From positions 1,282,501 through 1,346,500 of the forward strand of contig NC_092571.1 in NCBI RefSeq assembly GCF_037975245.1: a stretch of 64,000 bases of DNA. The letters are read 5' to 3'. Under the pieces are notes generated by a model. It saw only the letters and a list, made by a program, of their open reading frames with translations. It did no database searches and was not told the origin of the DNA. This DNA is from Apostichopus japonicus. Lineage: Eukaryota; Echinodermata; Holothuroidea; Aspidochirotida; Stichopodidae. Both the position numbers and the translations under genes were made by a program. This document shows, in pieces, positions 11,001 to 26,000 of the stretch (position 1 is the stretch's first letter; every line of letters starts with the position of its first letter).

Positions 11001-14000
11001 CTAAAGCGACTGAAATGGGACAAAATGCACCAACGGAATCCATGGCTACGAGAAGTAGTACCACTCAATCTCCTAATCCTAAGCCTCTAAAGAGACAAGT
11101 GTCAAGTAGTGAAGAGTTTCAACTACCGTACGATACAAGAAAAGGACGAACTTATCGAATCAAAGTGAACTTAAAAGGAACGTTAATAAACTGAAGAACC
11201 CTAAAGAAATTATGCCAAAATGATCAGTGTTGCTGTTTATATAATATTACTTACGATATTTCACACATATAAAAGAGTGGATAACGCATCATTCAATTGC
11301 CCTCAATCTTTCAACATGGCTTTTCTTCTGAATCCAAACGTGAACTATAGTCATGACACTATTACATATCAAACCAACGTATCATGTAAGTATACTATGA
11401 TATTGATACATTCAATAATTTGCCACAACGTAATTCTGTATCCATATTCCACCTCAACAGTCGTAGCCTCAACAACAATTTTGACGATATATATTCATAC
11501 ATTACAACACTAGACGAACATTTCTCAGTTATTGGGTTTACTGAAACTTGGCTTGGCAAAAATATTTCCCCCCTTATCAACATGGAGGATTATACACTTG
11601 AAGAAAGACACAGAGAAACCAGAAGGGGTGGAGGAATCTGCCTATTTATATGTAATGATGTTAGTTATAAATGTAGACCTGATCTATCAATATTTAATGA
11701 ATCTATTGAGTCATTGTTTATTGAAATTACAAAGCCTTGTAAACGTGAGAATTCCATCATCGGTGTAGTGTATAGACCACCAAATGGCTCATTGGTTGAT
11801 TTTAACACACACATGGAAAACATATTGATCACTATAACCAAACACCAGAGTACTACGTATATTATGGGGGATTATAACATTAACTTGTCCAATTTTAGTA
11901 AGTCTAGAGATTTTTTAAACATTATGCACTCGTACGGTTTTAACCCTACGATAACAAAACCTACTCGTTTTAGTAGTAATGCAGCTACTGTTATTGATAA
12001 CATTATAACGAATGCTAATACCTCTCTTACTACAGGCATACTCATTACTGATTTAAGTGATCATATGCCTATATTCCTAAAGGTTCTTGACAGGACAAAC
12101 AAGACAAAAGAACCCTTTCATATACGAAATTTTAACAGACACAACATGTCAGAATTTATCGACGACATTGAGAAGGAAACATGGGAGGAGGTGTTAACTA
12201 AAGTTGATGCTAATTCAGCTTACAACTCATTTTTTAACACTTTTTATTTCACTTATAATAAGTGTTTTCCTCATCTATTAATTACTAAAGGAAATAGGCG
12301 CAAGAGAAAACATCCATGGATTACTAAGGGTATACTAAAATCTATTAAAAGAAAAAACCATCTCTACAGACTTTGCTCAAAAGCTCCTACAAATAGCAAT
12401 AGAGAAATTTATGTTGCTTACCGAAACAAGTTAAACCACATAATAAGATTTTCTAAAAGGTTATATTTTTATAACAAATTCAAAGATAGTAACAATAATG
12501 TAAATGATACCTGGGGCGTAATCAATGAGGTTCTTAAGAAAGACCGTAAGAAATCATCGTACCCATCTGTTTTCAAAGACGGCGATCACGAAACCAGCGA
12601 CGATCAAGACATTGCAAACGGTTTTAACGATTTCTTCATTAACCTTGGACCCTCACTTGCCAGCAAAATCAGTCATACTGCAAAATCAAACAACCATATG
12701 TATAGCAATAATAGTACGCGAAACTCTATTTTCACCTACCCTGTCGGGGAGGAGGAACTCTTACGTGTTGCGAATCATTGCTTAAAGCCAAAGAAGGCAG
12801 CTGGGTATGATGATTTCAAGCCAGATATTGTTAAGCAGGTATTACCTTTCATTGTCACCCCTCTTACTCATATCTGTAACATATCGTTCACCACTGGGGT
12901 ATTCCCAGACAAGCTGAAGATTGCTAAGGTCTTACCCATTTTTAAGAAAGGAGAATCCAATATCTACGAGAACTACCGACCAATCTCTATTCTATCATGC
13001 TTTTCCAAAATTCTCGAACGTCTCATGTCCAACAGAATAATAAATTTTCTAGATGCTAATGACATACTTTGCAAGGAACAATATGGATTCCGCCCTGGTC
13101 ACTCAACTGAGCTTGCCCTAGCAGATGCCATTGATAAATTGTACGATAGCCTTGATAAGAAGAAAACATGTATTGGAATATTCTTAGATCTATCAAAAGC
13201 ATTTGATACCATTGACCATCGTATTCTGCTAAACAAGTTATCATTCTACGGTATTAGAGGACCAACCCTTAACTGGATGGACAGCTACTTATCAAAACGT
13301 TTACAGTATACTTCGTATAAGAACACCATGTCTGACTATGCTGAAATCCGCTGTGGTGTTCCTCAAGGTTCAATATTAGGACCACTTCTTTTCATTATAT
13401 ATATCAATGACATCTGTCATATCTCTAATATTGCAAAAACTATTTTATTTGCAGATGACACTAGTATATTTTTCGAATCCAATAATTTGAATACTTTACA
13501 TGACATAGTATCCATGGAGTTGAATCAATTTAACGACTGGTTTGCAACTAATAAGCTTTCACTTAATCTTGATAAAACCAGCTACATTGTGTTCAATAAA
13601 AGTAAATCTTTTTCTTGGAAAAAAGACATTTTAATGGATGGTAAGCCTATCAAGCATGTACATAGTATTAAGTTTTTCGGAGTTTATATTGATAGTAAAC
13701 TTACTTGGTGTGAACATATATCAAATATTGCAAACACTGTGGCGAAAAATGTTGGTATCATTTCTAAGTTGAAACACTATTTTCCTCAGAATATTCTTAG
13801 AATGCTTTACCAAACATTAGTGTTCCCCCATTTTTCATATTGCTCTATAATCTGGTCTGGCACCCATAATGTTTATCTTCACCCTCTTGAAATCCTACAA
13901 AAGAAAGTCATTCGTCACATAACTCATTCTGAATATCGTGAACACACCAGCTCACTTTTCAAATTGCTCAACTTATTAAAATTTAACGATATTGTTAGGC

Positions 14001-17000
14001 TGAATGTAGCCACATTCTTTTACAAGGCTTGGAATGGCTTACTTCCTGCAGCCTTTCATGACTTATTTACTATTAACAGCGCCATACATAGTCACCGCAC
14101 TAGAAGTGCCGGTCAAGCACACCACAACTTATGTAATACAACATTTGGTACGTTAAGTTTAAAGAATCGTGCTATGAGGACATGGAATGATCTAACTGCT
14201 ACTATAAAATCTAAACCATCTAAAGAAACATTTAGAAAAGCACTAAAAAAAGAAGTAATTTCTCAGTATTGATACATCGTTTATATTGTATGTTATTAAT
14301 TATTCTTTACTAAGACACTAGTTATATTTTCATTTATGTATATATTATGTTGTTTTTTGTCTTTGTTTTCCCTTTCTTTCTTTCTTTTTTGGGAGTCCTT
14401 TACCTTGTTAAGCCTGAATTGGCTTTTTAGAGGACTTCCCTCCACATGTATATATCCTGTGGAAAATCAAATAAATCAAATCAAATCAAATCCTAATTTC
14501 TGGCCTAATATTATAGATTTGAGCATTTGATCATTCAGGAAGGTCAGTGAACTTAAATAACTCTAATAGCAATATTTAAAGGTCCATATTGAGTAGTGCT
14601 ACCAAAGGGTTCTTTAAAGATATAGGAGTATGCTACATGGAAATATTAATTGAGAATAACGTTTTTTTTTGGGGGGGGGGTGGGGGAGCTTTCCTCCTTT
14701 CTGGTTGAGAAGTTTCTAATTATAGGAGAAGCGTAATGGTTATGCACAAAGTAAATTCAAGAGTATTCAATTATGTGTAAATTAATCATACACGGACTCG
14801 GTCAAAGTAACACAGATTTACAACTGAAAGCAAAACTAAGCTTTAACGCAGCCGGCAGAGTCGTCGAGAGGGGGTTCAATTGGATTTACAAAATTCATAC
14901 TTATTCTGGGCAGGAATCGAGGACGTTCTCAGTATAGATATGACAATGCCTGATATGGAACAGAACAATAAACATGTGGCTCTTAGAAAAGTACTGTAGT
15001 ATGAAGTCAAAGTGTAAATCACGACAGTAAGAAATCCATAGAGAATATAAATTTAGCGGTCCGGGGGAGGGGTTAGGAGAGGATTTGAGTACAGGGTTGT
15101 ATGGGAAGAATCCTATAACGGCAAGAGCCCACCAACATGGATAGCCTGTTTTAGATTTTTTTTATCCCAGCAATGAGTAAAGGTTCACAACCGACCTCAT
15201 CCTCAGTGCCCTTACATCTGGGCGTTGACGATTTGCTATAAAGTACAAAATACACTGCCTTAATTCGTTTAATCGCTTACCATGGCCTGCATCTCATATT
15301 CCATTGCGTCCATTGGAGTGTTTTCTTCCGAGAAGTCACGAAGATTTAACCTGATCATTTCGTAGTACCTATTCCCATACCTTCAGATGCATAGTCGTTG
15401 ATGGTATAATTAATTCACTGCATTGCACTGTATTGTAGGATCGAACTCTTGTTGCATCGTTGTGTCATTGATTTCTGCAAGACAAGCAGATCTCTGCTGG
15501 TCAGATTCCTTTACGCAAATTGTCTTATGAAGTTTCTCAAACATTTGGAATTCTTTTGGGGTTTCTCCAGAACAATGGCGAAACCGTTCATGTATGTAAC
15601 TTTAAGAGGGCGCTCTTTCAATATTATTTTCGATACAGGTGTTTCAGGCGACATCGTCCGAGTTGAAAGTGAGAAATTAGACAAGAGAGATATTTGGGAT
15701 CGGGTAATTGGAAATATCTCGAGTATTCTACGGAGATCATTAGAGAGTTCGGATATCCTCTATTCTAACACAACGAGACAGTTAATCCAGGAAGAAAACA
15801 ACACCGGAAGGTTAACTGGACTGGCACGGATGATTACTGAGCTATCCAACGATTCGTACCATTGTCGTATATATAACTGCTCCGGGGTGCATCAACGTAA
15901 CATCGAAACAAACGTAAGGGGAGCTTTAAATAAGTTCATGAAGGATCTTTCACGATATCAAACGTTGGCAAAAAACCAACAATTGACAAATCGATCAATC
16001 GATACATTCAATAATAATGAAGAAATTTTTAATCTTATCAATGACGTAGACACACCAAAGGTTGAATTTGATGAAACTACGATGAGGAAATTCAAGGAGG
16101 TGTTCTTACAAAATTTAGACATTTTACTGCGGTCGCATGTACAGAATCTCAAGAAAACTTTCAGCGACCAATTGATGCAGCAAGACAAATCCATTGAAAG
16201 TTATGCATCTGCAACATATCCTTTGGAATCAGGAGTTTCGAATAAATTTAGCGGAAATTCTACGAAGAGACAACAAGTAACTTTAAGCATTGTCGAAAGG
16301 AATAAGCTTGAAAAAAACTTACAAAGTATAAAAGCCTATTTAGAGGTACACGACAGAGATGTGAAAGCAAACGTCATCAACAATTTGCTACATTTTTTCT
16401 CAAACTTATCACATATGAGGTCTTCTGAAGACAATAGAGGCCAAAAATGGACTACCAATTCGATCTATCGTGATATGGGAAAATATTTTGAGGAAACGCC
16501 TTCGGAAGCGGAAGAGTTGAGGAATTCGACAGTATTGGCGGATTTATTTGCACGAGTTGCTGACGTCATTGAAAGTATAAAGAAACCAAACGTCCTAACA
16601 GAAAATCAGGTGAACACAGGAAGTGAATTGTCTTCAATCATACGATCTATTGCTTCAGTCGCTGATAATAAACAATTGCTTTCGTCTTTTACAGACGTGA
16701 TGGACCTTATAGAATATGCCAATGATAACGAAACTATCTACAAATTTTATCCAACGATTAAAAAAAATCAGCAAAGATCAAGTAATAACCCAACATCTAG
16801 CAATAACGGCATATCTAGTAATGACGTCACATCCAATAATAACGTCACTTCAAGTAATGATGTCAAAGCAAGGCATGGCGTCGAAACCAGTAATGAGGTC
16901 ACGGCAATAAATGATATCACATGGATTTATAACGTCGCATCCAGTAATGATGTCACACCCAATACTGACGTTATATCCAATCATGACGTAATATCACGAA

Positions 17001-20000
17001 ATGACGTCACAGCAAGTGATGCCGAGACTTTTACCTCAACTCCTCCAGGAGCCAGAGATCGTCTCAAGGACATGTCAGAAGAGGATATAAAGATGGCTGA
17101 CTTAATTAATATATTAGAATATGTAATCTCTATGATCGATACAACAGATCTTAAACAGGTAAAAAATCTAGTTCATTTTGCATTTGATTTAACACAATTT
17201 ATGTCGGATATGAATGTTCATCCAATGAATATGAACATGTTACTTGAATTGGATGAATTATACCACTTGCTGCAAACAGAAAGAAATGTGTGGGAAAACG
17301 TAACACTTACGGCCACGACGCAAAACTTGATAAGAACATATCCATATTTAGACATTGTCTCTAACTTATCACTTATGATATCAAATGAGGATACAAATGC
17401 TGATTCAAACTATCTGAAACAACTGAATGAAAATCAAAACACAAAAGAATTCGCTGATTTGCCTGTTCCAAGCTACAATAGATCTTCTTCCGAAGTAAGC
17501 GAGAGTTTTACACCAATCGCTACAACCGAGACATCTGGTAAACTAAACTACGCCGCAGCATCAACTAGCAAAGGATATTCTGTTTCCTCACGAATGGTAC
17601 ATGAAATTCATCCATCCATTATGAACCAAACAAATGGAAGCAGACAACTCTTTCCGAATATGACAACGCCTATGAACTCAATTAAAGTACTTGGCATATG
17701 GCGAGCACTTGAAAACCTTCAGTCGGCTTTTCCAAATGCAACTCGCTACGACATAAAAGAGTTTGATGGGCTTCTGGCAGAATTAGGCAAATTGTTAGCA
17801 AATGTTAGCAAGGTGAAATATCTTCATAACAATAGCAACATGATCAGTTTTGAAGACCTCTATGATGCATTATTATATATGGAGTCACAAATTGAACCAG
17901 TCGGTACCAACGCAACATCTATGACGTCACCTACCTACACATCGTCTTCGCCATTTATAGAGGGTACTTCAAGTCTGTCGAAAATTTCTTTCGAGAAAGT
18001 TAAAGATTTAAAACCAGCTACGCAAATACCTTCGACGGAGATGTTGTCGTCACTGAATGAATTGAACCACGTGACTAAAACAGAATCGTCTACATTTGCA
18101 GCCATTACTATATCGGAAAAACCCGCTCCACAAAGTTATACGTCTCAAGCTTTTTTAATAGGATATGATGTTGATGCCTCGCCCGATGGCCCACGAAGCA
18201 GCAGTGGAGAAATCTTACCAAATATAACGGAATCCAGGAACGTAATGAACTTAGCTGATGTATTGCGAGTACTTGAATCAGCCCAGTCAAACTTTACTAA
18301 AGAGATGCGCGACAATGTCACTGAACCTGAAAGAAATTTGTCAGAGTTAGGTACAATTTTAGAAACGACTACCGAGGCGACGCAGTCTTCCATTCAGAGT
18401 GACGTCATCAGTATCGAGAATCTTCTTGCAGAAACATCATCAAAAATGAAATCGAAAACGATAAATTCAACACGAAACCTAGCATCAATGGCTTCTTTGG
18501 TCCATGTATCTGAATTGTCTGTAGAGAGAGGCACACCTACCACGAAAGTACCATTAACCGACATCGCCGGTTCGGAGGGAAAACTTTCCTCAAGTGAATT
18601 TGAATTTATACTACCTTGGTTAGAAGCGAAATTTCAAAAGGTAGAAAACAGTTCGATTGTCGATATCATTCAAAACTATGGTAAACGTATTGACCTCAAA
18701 ATCGCGGCTATGCCAAGAGAGAGATTCAATGACTTTCTTATGAAATTACTCATGTTAGAAAATGTACTAGAAGAAAGTTTTACAACAGAACACGATAGAG
18801 AAGCCCTGCTAAGATCTCCTGTCTCTCAGGGAGAGCATGAGGATTATGTGACGGTCATATCTCCCGGCGAACAAACAACGACTGAGACAAGACTAGATAT
18901 CCAAACGTTAACTTCATCTCCAGACTATTCATCAATAAAACATCATGTTGTAACAAAACAAGCTGAAAAAAAGAATGAAGAATCAACAGCACTACAAGAA
19001 TTTAAAGAACTACTGGAAAGTAATGGAACTTTGTTGACAGCGGTAACGCATCGCCATTATCCCACTACTCAAGAAAATTTAAAACTTCCTCACCTCTCGA
19101 ACGAAGGTGATGAAGGGACCGAAAAAGTTGCATACCAAACCGAATCAAGAAAGCAAGAATTCTCAGACCTGTTAACCAATATATCGAGGTATTTTCAACA
19201 CACAGGTGAAACCTTTACATCTTTACCGACTTCGAGTAACCCTTACAACAGCCAATCGGAACCTAACCAATCAATGACCTCTACAGAAACTGGTACCACC
19301 TACTTTTTATCATCGTCTGGTCAGCATTTGCCCGGAGATCGAGAATTGTTTACGCAGGGGAATGTTGTCCTCCTTGAAAAATCAAAAACGGAAAACGTAC
19401 CTTCTTCAGTTGCAACTTCTCAACCAAAATTAATGACACAACAGAAGAGCCACGACATGCACCCAACGACCCCTACGTCTATCATTTCAGATTTTCTGAC
19501 CTTTGTAACAGCAGAAGAAGCCAAAGAGACCATTCGAGTGCTTGAAATCTACCGGGATATCTGGGATGAGGTTCGAGGCAAGGGACTGAATGAAGAGCCA
19601 ATTAAAAATAGTTCAATTATCGAAATCATTCAAAATTACGAGAAAGGTTATGCCGAGATCAATAAAGTCGATCATTCGTCAATCGATAGTCTCAATGATA
19701 TGGTTATGAAGTTACTCTTGCTAAGTAATGAAGTAGTAACTTCTACAACGAAACAGAGTAAAGTCGTTCTATCAAAGTCAGCTCACACTGAAGGCAATGA
19801 GGAATATATAACAGTTCCCACAACATATCTCGGCGAACAAGAAACAATTGAACCAAGACTGGAAACTCAAAAGTTCACCCCATCGCTACTTCATTCCTCA
19901 ACAGAAGCCACTACGGAGAAATATGAGCCAAAGATTGCTGAACCAACAACACCTGGATACCTTTTCGGATTACTGGCAGCTAACGGTAGCTTTTTTCCTA

Positions 20001-23000
20001 CTACAGCATTAAATGATTCCTTAAAACAGTTGTCGGTGTCAAAATCATCTCAAGTGGAACCAATTGAGCCAAGAACAAATGAATTTTCGAAGGAGCTGAC
20101 ACCATTATCTTTGCCATTTGATATTGGTTATGCAACTACGTTGTCGCCAAATGCTACAATGGCATGGACCCCAGGTACAAATGTCAACCACATAATCGAT
20201 GAAATAGAAATGATTTTTAACGATTTAAACACTATGCATCCCTCATATGAAGAATTTGAGTCGAGTGAAGAGTTCAAGAAACTTGCATCAGACTTGCTAG
20301 CAGAGGTGAGGAACAGAGTAAATGTCTTACATAGGTTTCCTGGACGGCAACACATCAACATGACATTGTCACTCGAAAAGGATATGGAGGAAATCCTTCA
20401 AGTATTACAAAGTTATGAATCCGTTACAAACGGGGAAAGAAAAAGTACTACACCAGTAGAGTTCCATTTTCTGCAAACAACGTTGCCCCCACTAAAGGTT
20501 AACACACAGTCACCGACGCAACCGAGGTTACATAGCTTATCAAACCTTGGTCGGTATGAAGGAAGGGAAGAAGAAAGTAGGGAGAAATTGATGAAAGAAT
20601 TCTCAGACCTGTTAGACAATGTGCCAAGGTATTTTCAGCACACGGGAGAACCCTTTACATCTTTACCGACTTCGAGTAACCCTTACAACAGCCAATCGGA
20701 ACCTAATCAACCAATGACCTTTACAGAAACTGGTACCACCTACTTTTTATCATCGTCTGGTCAGCATTTGCCCGGAGATCGAGAATTGTTTACGCAGGAG
20801 AATGGTGTGCTCCTTGCAAAATCAAACCCGGAAAACGTACCTTCTTCAGTAGCAACTTCTCAACAAAAATTAATGACACAACAGAAGAGCCACGATAGGC
20901 AACCAACGACCCCTACGTCTATCATTTCAGATTTTCTCACTTCTGTAACAGCAGAAAACGCCGAAGAGACCGTTCCAGGGCTCGAAATCATCAGGGATGA
21001 CTTGAATGAAGTTCCACTTACTAGTCTGGATGAAAATACAATTGAAATTTCAAGTACTTTAGGGGAAAGGACAACGGGCGGGGATGGTGAGATTTTTGAG
21101 ACTTTAGCTGAATTATACACAACTGAAACGAACGAAACGAATGTCACCCCGTCGATGAAGCAAATGGAAATTTCTTCTAAAGGAGAAAAATATTTTTCGA
21201 ACGAAATGACGACATCTCGTAATAACCCTCGACATAGCGAGATCATGAACGAAGGAACGATAGCTTCAGCCACAGAGGTTACTTTGTGGACACCTGAAAT
21301 ACATGGTTCTTCAACGGGCAATACTCGTACCGTCATTGGCAGTGCAAATAGGAATATTAATTTAACAACACAATCATCAACTGGAAACCCAAGAACACCT
21401 TGTAAGCATCCTGAACATGAAGGTGGAATATTTGATGTCATAGGAGCAGCTAAGATCAACGGTGGAGAAGATGTAGAAGGGGAAGAGCCACAGATCAATG
21501 AAGTATTTGTTCTAAATGTAGCACAAATAGATGAAAAACTTCCTACGGATTTCTTAAATTTTGTAAGGGAAGCGATGAATGACGAATTTAACCAACCAAC
21601 GACTGAGGAACATAACGGTACACCACAACTAACAACGTATGGAGTTAGTACTGCTGTACAAAATAGCACAACGGATACGACAACTACATCAATGCTGATG
21701 TTATCTTCGGAACCCTACAGTAAAAATGTCCTCATTGACGAAGAAGAAGCGGGGTTGCCATTCAGAGGGGTCATTGCAAATCTTAATAACAAAACTGAAT
21801 CGATGCACGAAAGCCAAATTGAAGGCCAGATTTATGACGAGAAGGACGCTGATCTTTTGAATTTGATTTGGAAACTTGGCAACATTACATTAAACTTTGA
21901 AAAGAACGAAGAGATGTATGACAAATTTGCTCAAATAATATCAAAGAAAATATCGTTGGATGATGAAGCCAATCTTCTAAAATTATTTTTCTCCGAATTG
22001 AAAGATACGCAAACGAAACCAATTTCATCAACTGATAATATCACCAGAAGTATTACTGAGAATAACACGGTAGCAACGGTAATACAAAATATCTCCACAT
22101 CAGGTACCAACGGCATTAATAATCAGGGTTTCAAAGAAATCAAATCTCTTGAAGCGTCAAGAAATTTAAGCTCGCAGAAATTGATTCCACTGCAACGATT
22201 CCTGGGTCTCCTAAAAATGAATAACATCTCCTCGGAATATATGAGCACAATTAGCAAAGAAAGTCAAGTCATTGCACAATTATTGCAAAAAAGTAGCGAA
22301 AGTGGTTCAGGTCAACGTCAGTATAAAACTTTTATTCAAAGTATCGAGAAACTCATTCCTAAAGGTATTTCTGCAAATGCAGAAATACATATTTTAGATG
22401 ACTTATTTATACACGACAAATGGGAAATGCAGGCGATTGGGAATGAAAGCGCAAAAGCAGATGAAGACGCTGCAACTAAAGAAGGAAAAAAGATAAACTT
22501 CAAGGATCAGTCTTCATCGGCAAAATCAAAGATACAATTGGACGAGGAATTTCATGAGATGGTTTTACATTATATTAATAACGCTACAACCTCTTCAGCA
22601 GTTACAGGATCACCATGGATACATAACGTGACCGTGCCGACTGCTATACACCCGCACCCAGACAACGTAAAAGGAATTATTGAATTCAACGCACAAAGAA
22701 TGAAGAACTTGCAAATATCGTTGCATCCATTCACAATCAAAGACAGCTTGAACATTTCCTCTCATCTACTCGTTGGATTTGAAAACTTTTTGACAAACCA
22801 TGATTTTTATAACTTACGTATTGCGAAAGACGTTTTGGAAAATGAAGAACAAATTAAATCAATGCTTGTGAATATATCAAAAGCCATCGACGGGTTAACC
22901 CACGTTGTGCAGGAGCTTGTTAAAGAATACCCTGAAAAGAAGACATCATCAATTGGTGTGGATGAGGATGAAGTTCTGAGAAAACAGGGGGTCACGGTTG

Positions 23001-26000
23001 CCATTGGTGAAATGCCTGTGGGACAATATGAGGACTGGATGTCGAGTAAACAAAACCCAAAAAAGGATAATGGTAAGGGCCATAAAGTTCGTATGTTTTC
23101 AGATTGTATTGTTTCATCATATCTGAGGGGTTGATATAATGACCTCTATGCAAGAGTAAAGATAGACCAAGGACTGTAAAGAATTGTACTATGTATAATA
23201 TTTTTCAGGCCTATAACATATCAAAATTTAGTTTGTAAATAAAGTTACCTGTAAAAATATGGAGAAATTATTATTAAATGTCTCAAGCTAATTCATAAAC
23301 AGAAGAAATCATTGTTATTAGTTCATAGTACATTTCAATGAATTGTTGTGCACGGGTGCACAGCTCACATTTTCTTCATCAATATTACGTATTGTATTCA
23401 CATTTACCTTGCACGACCTACAGCTTCCTTCCAAACCAACGGAATCAAGGGAATCGAAACAGGGATCAACGCTTCATCACTTCCCGTTATCATTTCACCA
23501 CAAACTTTCCTGCAGCTAGTAAACGGGTACCGGTTACCACCACTTACTACAGAAACAACTTTGCAAGGACATGTGTCATCACCTCCTTCTGAAAACAGAG
23601 GTCTTGAAGAGGTTGTGAAGAAATTTAATGATGAATGGAGACAAATACGAGTTGACTTAGAAACTATAGGCAATTTATCACGTAATCATTGGAAGGAGAC
23701 ACAAACAGGTGATGTAGCTGTGTCTGGCAACAGCGCACGTGTAAATCGAATTAACATAAACGGGATCTCATTGGAAGCTAAAGACAATTCATTGGCAGAA
23801 AGATTTGATGGATGGATGAAGTCGTATTCGACATCGATCAACGAAACAGCTTCGCAGGATAATTCGAGCATCTCTTGGCCCCCAGCCAATGTGTTTGTCG
23901 AAGCAGATAATCTGTCGACGCACGGAATGAATCAGACACTATTTGACCAATTGCTTGGAGCCACAGATGACTTCACTTCCACTGACACTAATCATCTACA
24001 AATTCACAATCCAGAAGACAGCAACACCAACTCTTTTAATGTACAGAAATGGGCAGATATTTTCAAAACCAACGGAAAACCTACCACGACAATCGATTCG
24101 TTCGGTTCATCAGGTACTTCCTGGGCCAGATGGTCTAACTGGTCATCCTGGGGTCAATGCTCTGTCACTTGTGGAAGAGGAGAGAAGGTTCGGAGAAGAC
24201 GATGTGAAATGGTCATTGAAGGTTTCCCTATACCAGCGGATTCTTGCATCGGTTCATCAGAAGAAGTTGCGGCATGTGACGTGAAAGCATGTCTCGGTAA
24301 GTTAGGTTTATGTGTTATCATTGTTATTCCAAACCATGTCAAACTTAAAAAAAAAATATCTGTTCTCACTTTCATTCGAGTACTTCTTGTTAAACTACTA
24401 GGAGTCATCAAATACAGCCAACGGTTTATTAAGTATTTCATGCCCATTCTTTGTTCATAGATGCCGACAAATCGCGTAAGCTTGCCACTCCAAGTTGGAC
24501 TGATTGGTCCAAGATTAACGAAGGATCTACCACGACAATCGATTCGTTCGGTTCATCAGGCTCTTCCTGGGCCACATGGTCTGACTGGTCATCTTGGGGT
24601 CAATGCTCTGTCACATGTGGACGAGGAGAGAAGGTTAGGAGAAGACGATGTGAAATGGTCATTGAAGGTTTCCCTATACCAGCGGATTCTTGCATCGGTT
24701 CTTCAGAAGAAGTTGCGGCATGTGAAGTGAAAGCATGTCACGGTAAATTAGGTTATGTGTTAACATTGTTATTCCAATACATGTCAAACTAAAATATAAA
24801 CATCTGTTCTCACTTTCATTTGAGTACTTCTTGTTGAACTACTAGAAGTCATCAAATACAGCCAACGGTTATTAAGTAATTCATGCCCATTCATTGTTCA
24901 TAGATGCCGACAAATCGCGTAAGCTTGCCACTCCAAGTTGGACTGAATGGTCCACGATACACGCAAAACCTACAACGACAATCCATTTATTTGGTTCGTC
25001 TGTTGATCTCTCGGTCAGATGGTCTGACTGGTCATCTTGGGGTCAATGCTCTGTCACTTGTGGAAGAGGAGAGAAGGTTCGGAGAAGGCGATGTGAAATG
25101 GTCATTGAAGGTTTGCCTATACCAGCGGATTCTTGCATCGGTTCTTCAGAAGAAGTTGCGGCATGTGAAGTGAAAGCATGTCACGGTAAGTTAGGTTATG
25201 TGTTAACATTTGTTATTCATTTACATGTCAAACTAAAATATAAATTTCTGTTCTCACTTTCATTCGAGTACTTCTTGTTGAACTACTAGAAGTCATCAAA
25301 TACAGCCAACGGTTAATTAAGTAATTCATGCCCATTCATTGTTCATAGATGCCGACAAATCGCGTAAGCTTGCCACTCCAAGTTGGACTGAATGGTCCAC
25401 GATACACGCAAAACCTACAACGACAATCCATTTATTTGGTCCGTCTGTTGATCTCTCGGTCAGATGGTCTGACTGGTCATCTTGGGGTCAATGCTCTGTC
25501 ACTTGTGGAAGAGGAGAGAAGGTTCGGAGAAGGCGATGTGAAATGGTCATTGAAGGTTTGCCTATACCAGCGGATTCTTGCATCGGTTCTTCAGAAGAAG
25601 TTGCGGCATGTAAAGAAAAAGCATGTCACGGTAAGTTAGGGATATGTGTTCTCGTTGTTATTCCAATACATCCCAAATTAAGAAATGTAATACAGACAAC
25701 TGTAAACTGGTTATGGCCTTCCTTTGTTCATTAGGTGACGACGAGTCTAGTCAGCTCATCTCTCCAAGTTGGGCTGATTGGTCCAATATCCAAGAAAAGA
25801 CATCCACATCGGCCAGTTCATTCGGTTTATCAAGTACTTCCTGGGTCAGATGGTCTGACTGGTCATCTTGGGGTCAATGCTCTGTCACTTGTGGAAGAGG
25901 TAAAAAGGTTCGGAAAAGGCGATGTGAAATGGTCATTGAAGGATTCCCTATACCAGCGGATTCTTGCATCGGTTCATCAGAAGAAGTTGCGGCATGTGAC

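Larger units (their letters stand above)
10196..14492 (+). mobile_element. CR1/Jockey-group LINE with two ORFs and an AAATC tail
   Basis: A non-LTR retrotransposon: ORF1 with three CCHC zinc knuckles, ORF2 with an AP-type endonuclease and reverse transcriptase, then a 220-bp 3' UTR ending in tandem CAAAT/AAATC units at 14466-14492. The 5' boundary was not resolved; non-coding leader probably precedes 10196. No target-site duplication could be identified, which is common in this group. The near-intact frames mark a fairly recent insertion. It stands in sense orientation in the presumed intron 1 of the mucin-TSP1 gene. Confidence 0.9.

Noticed and set aside
20860-21669. 269-codon minus-strand frame opposite the mucin exon
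   Set aside because: A shadow of the giant coding exon caused by its codon bias; no independent features.
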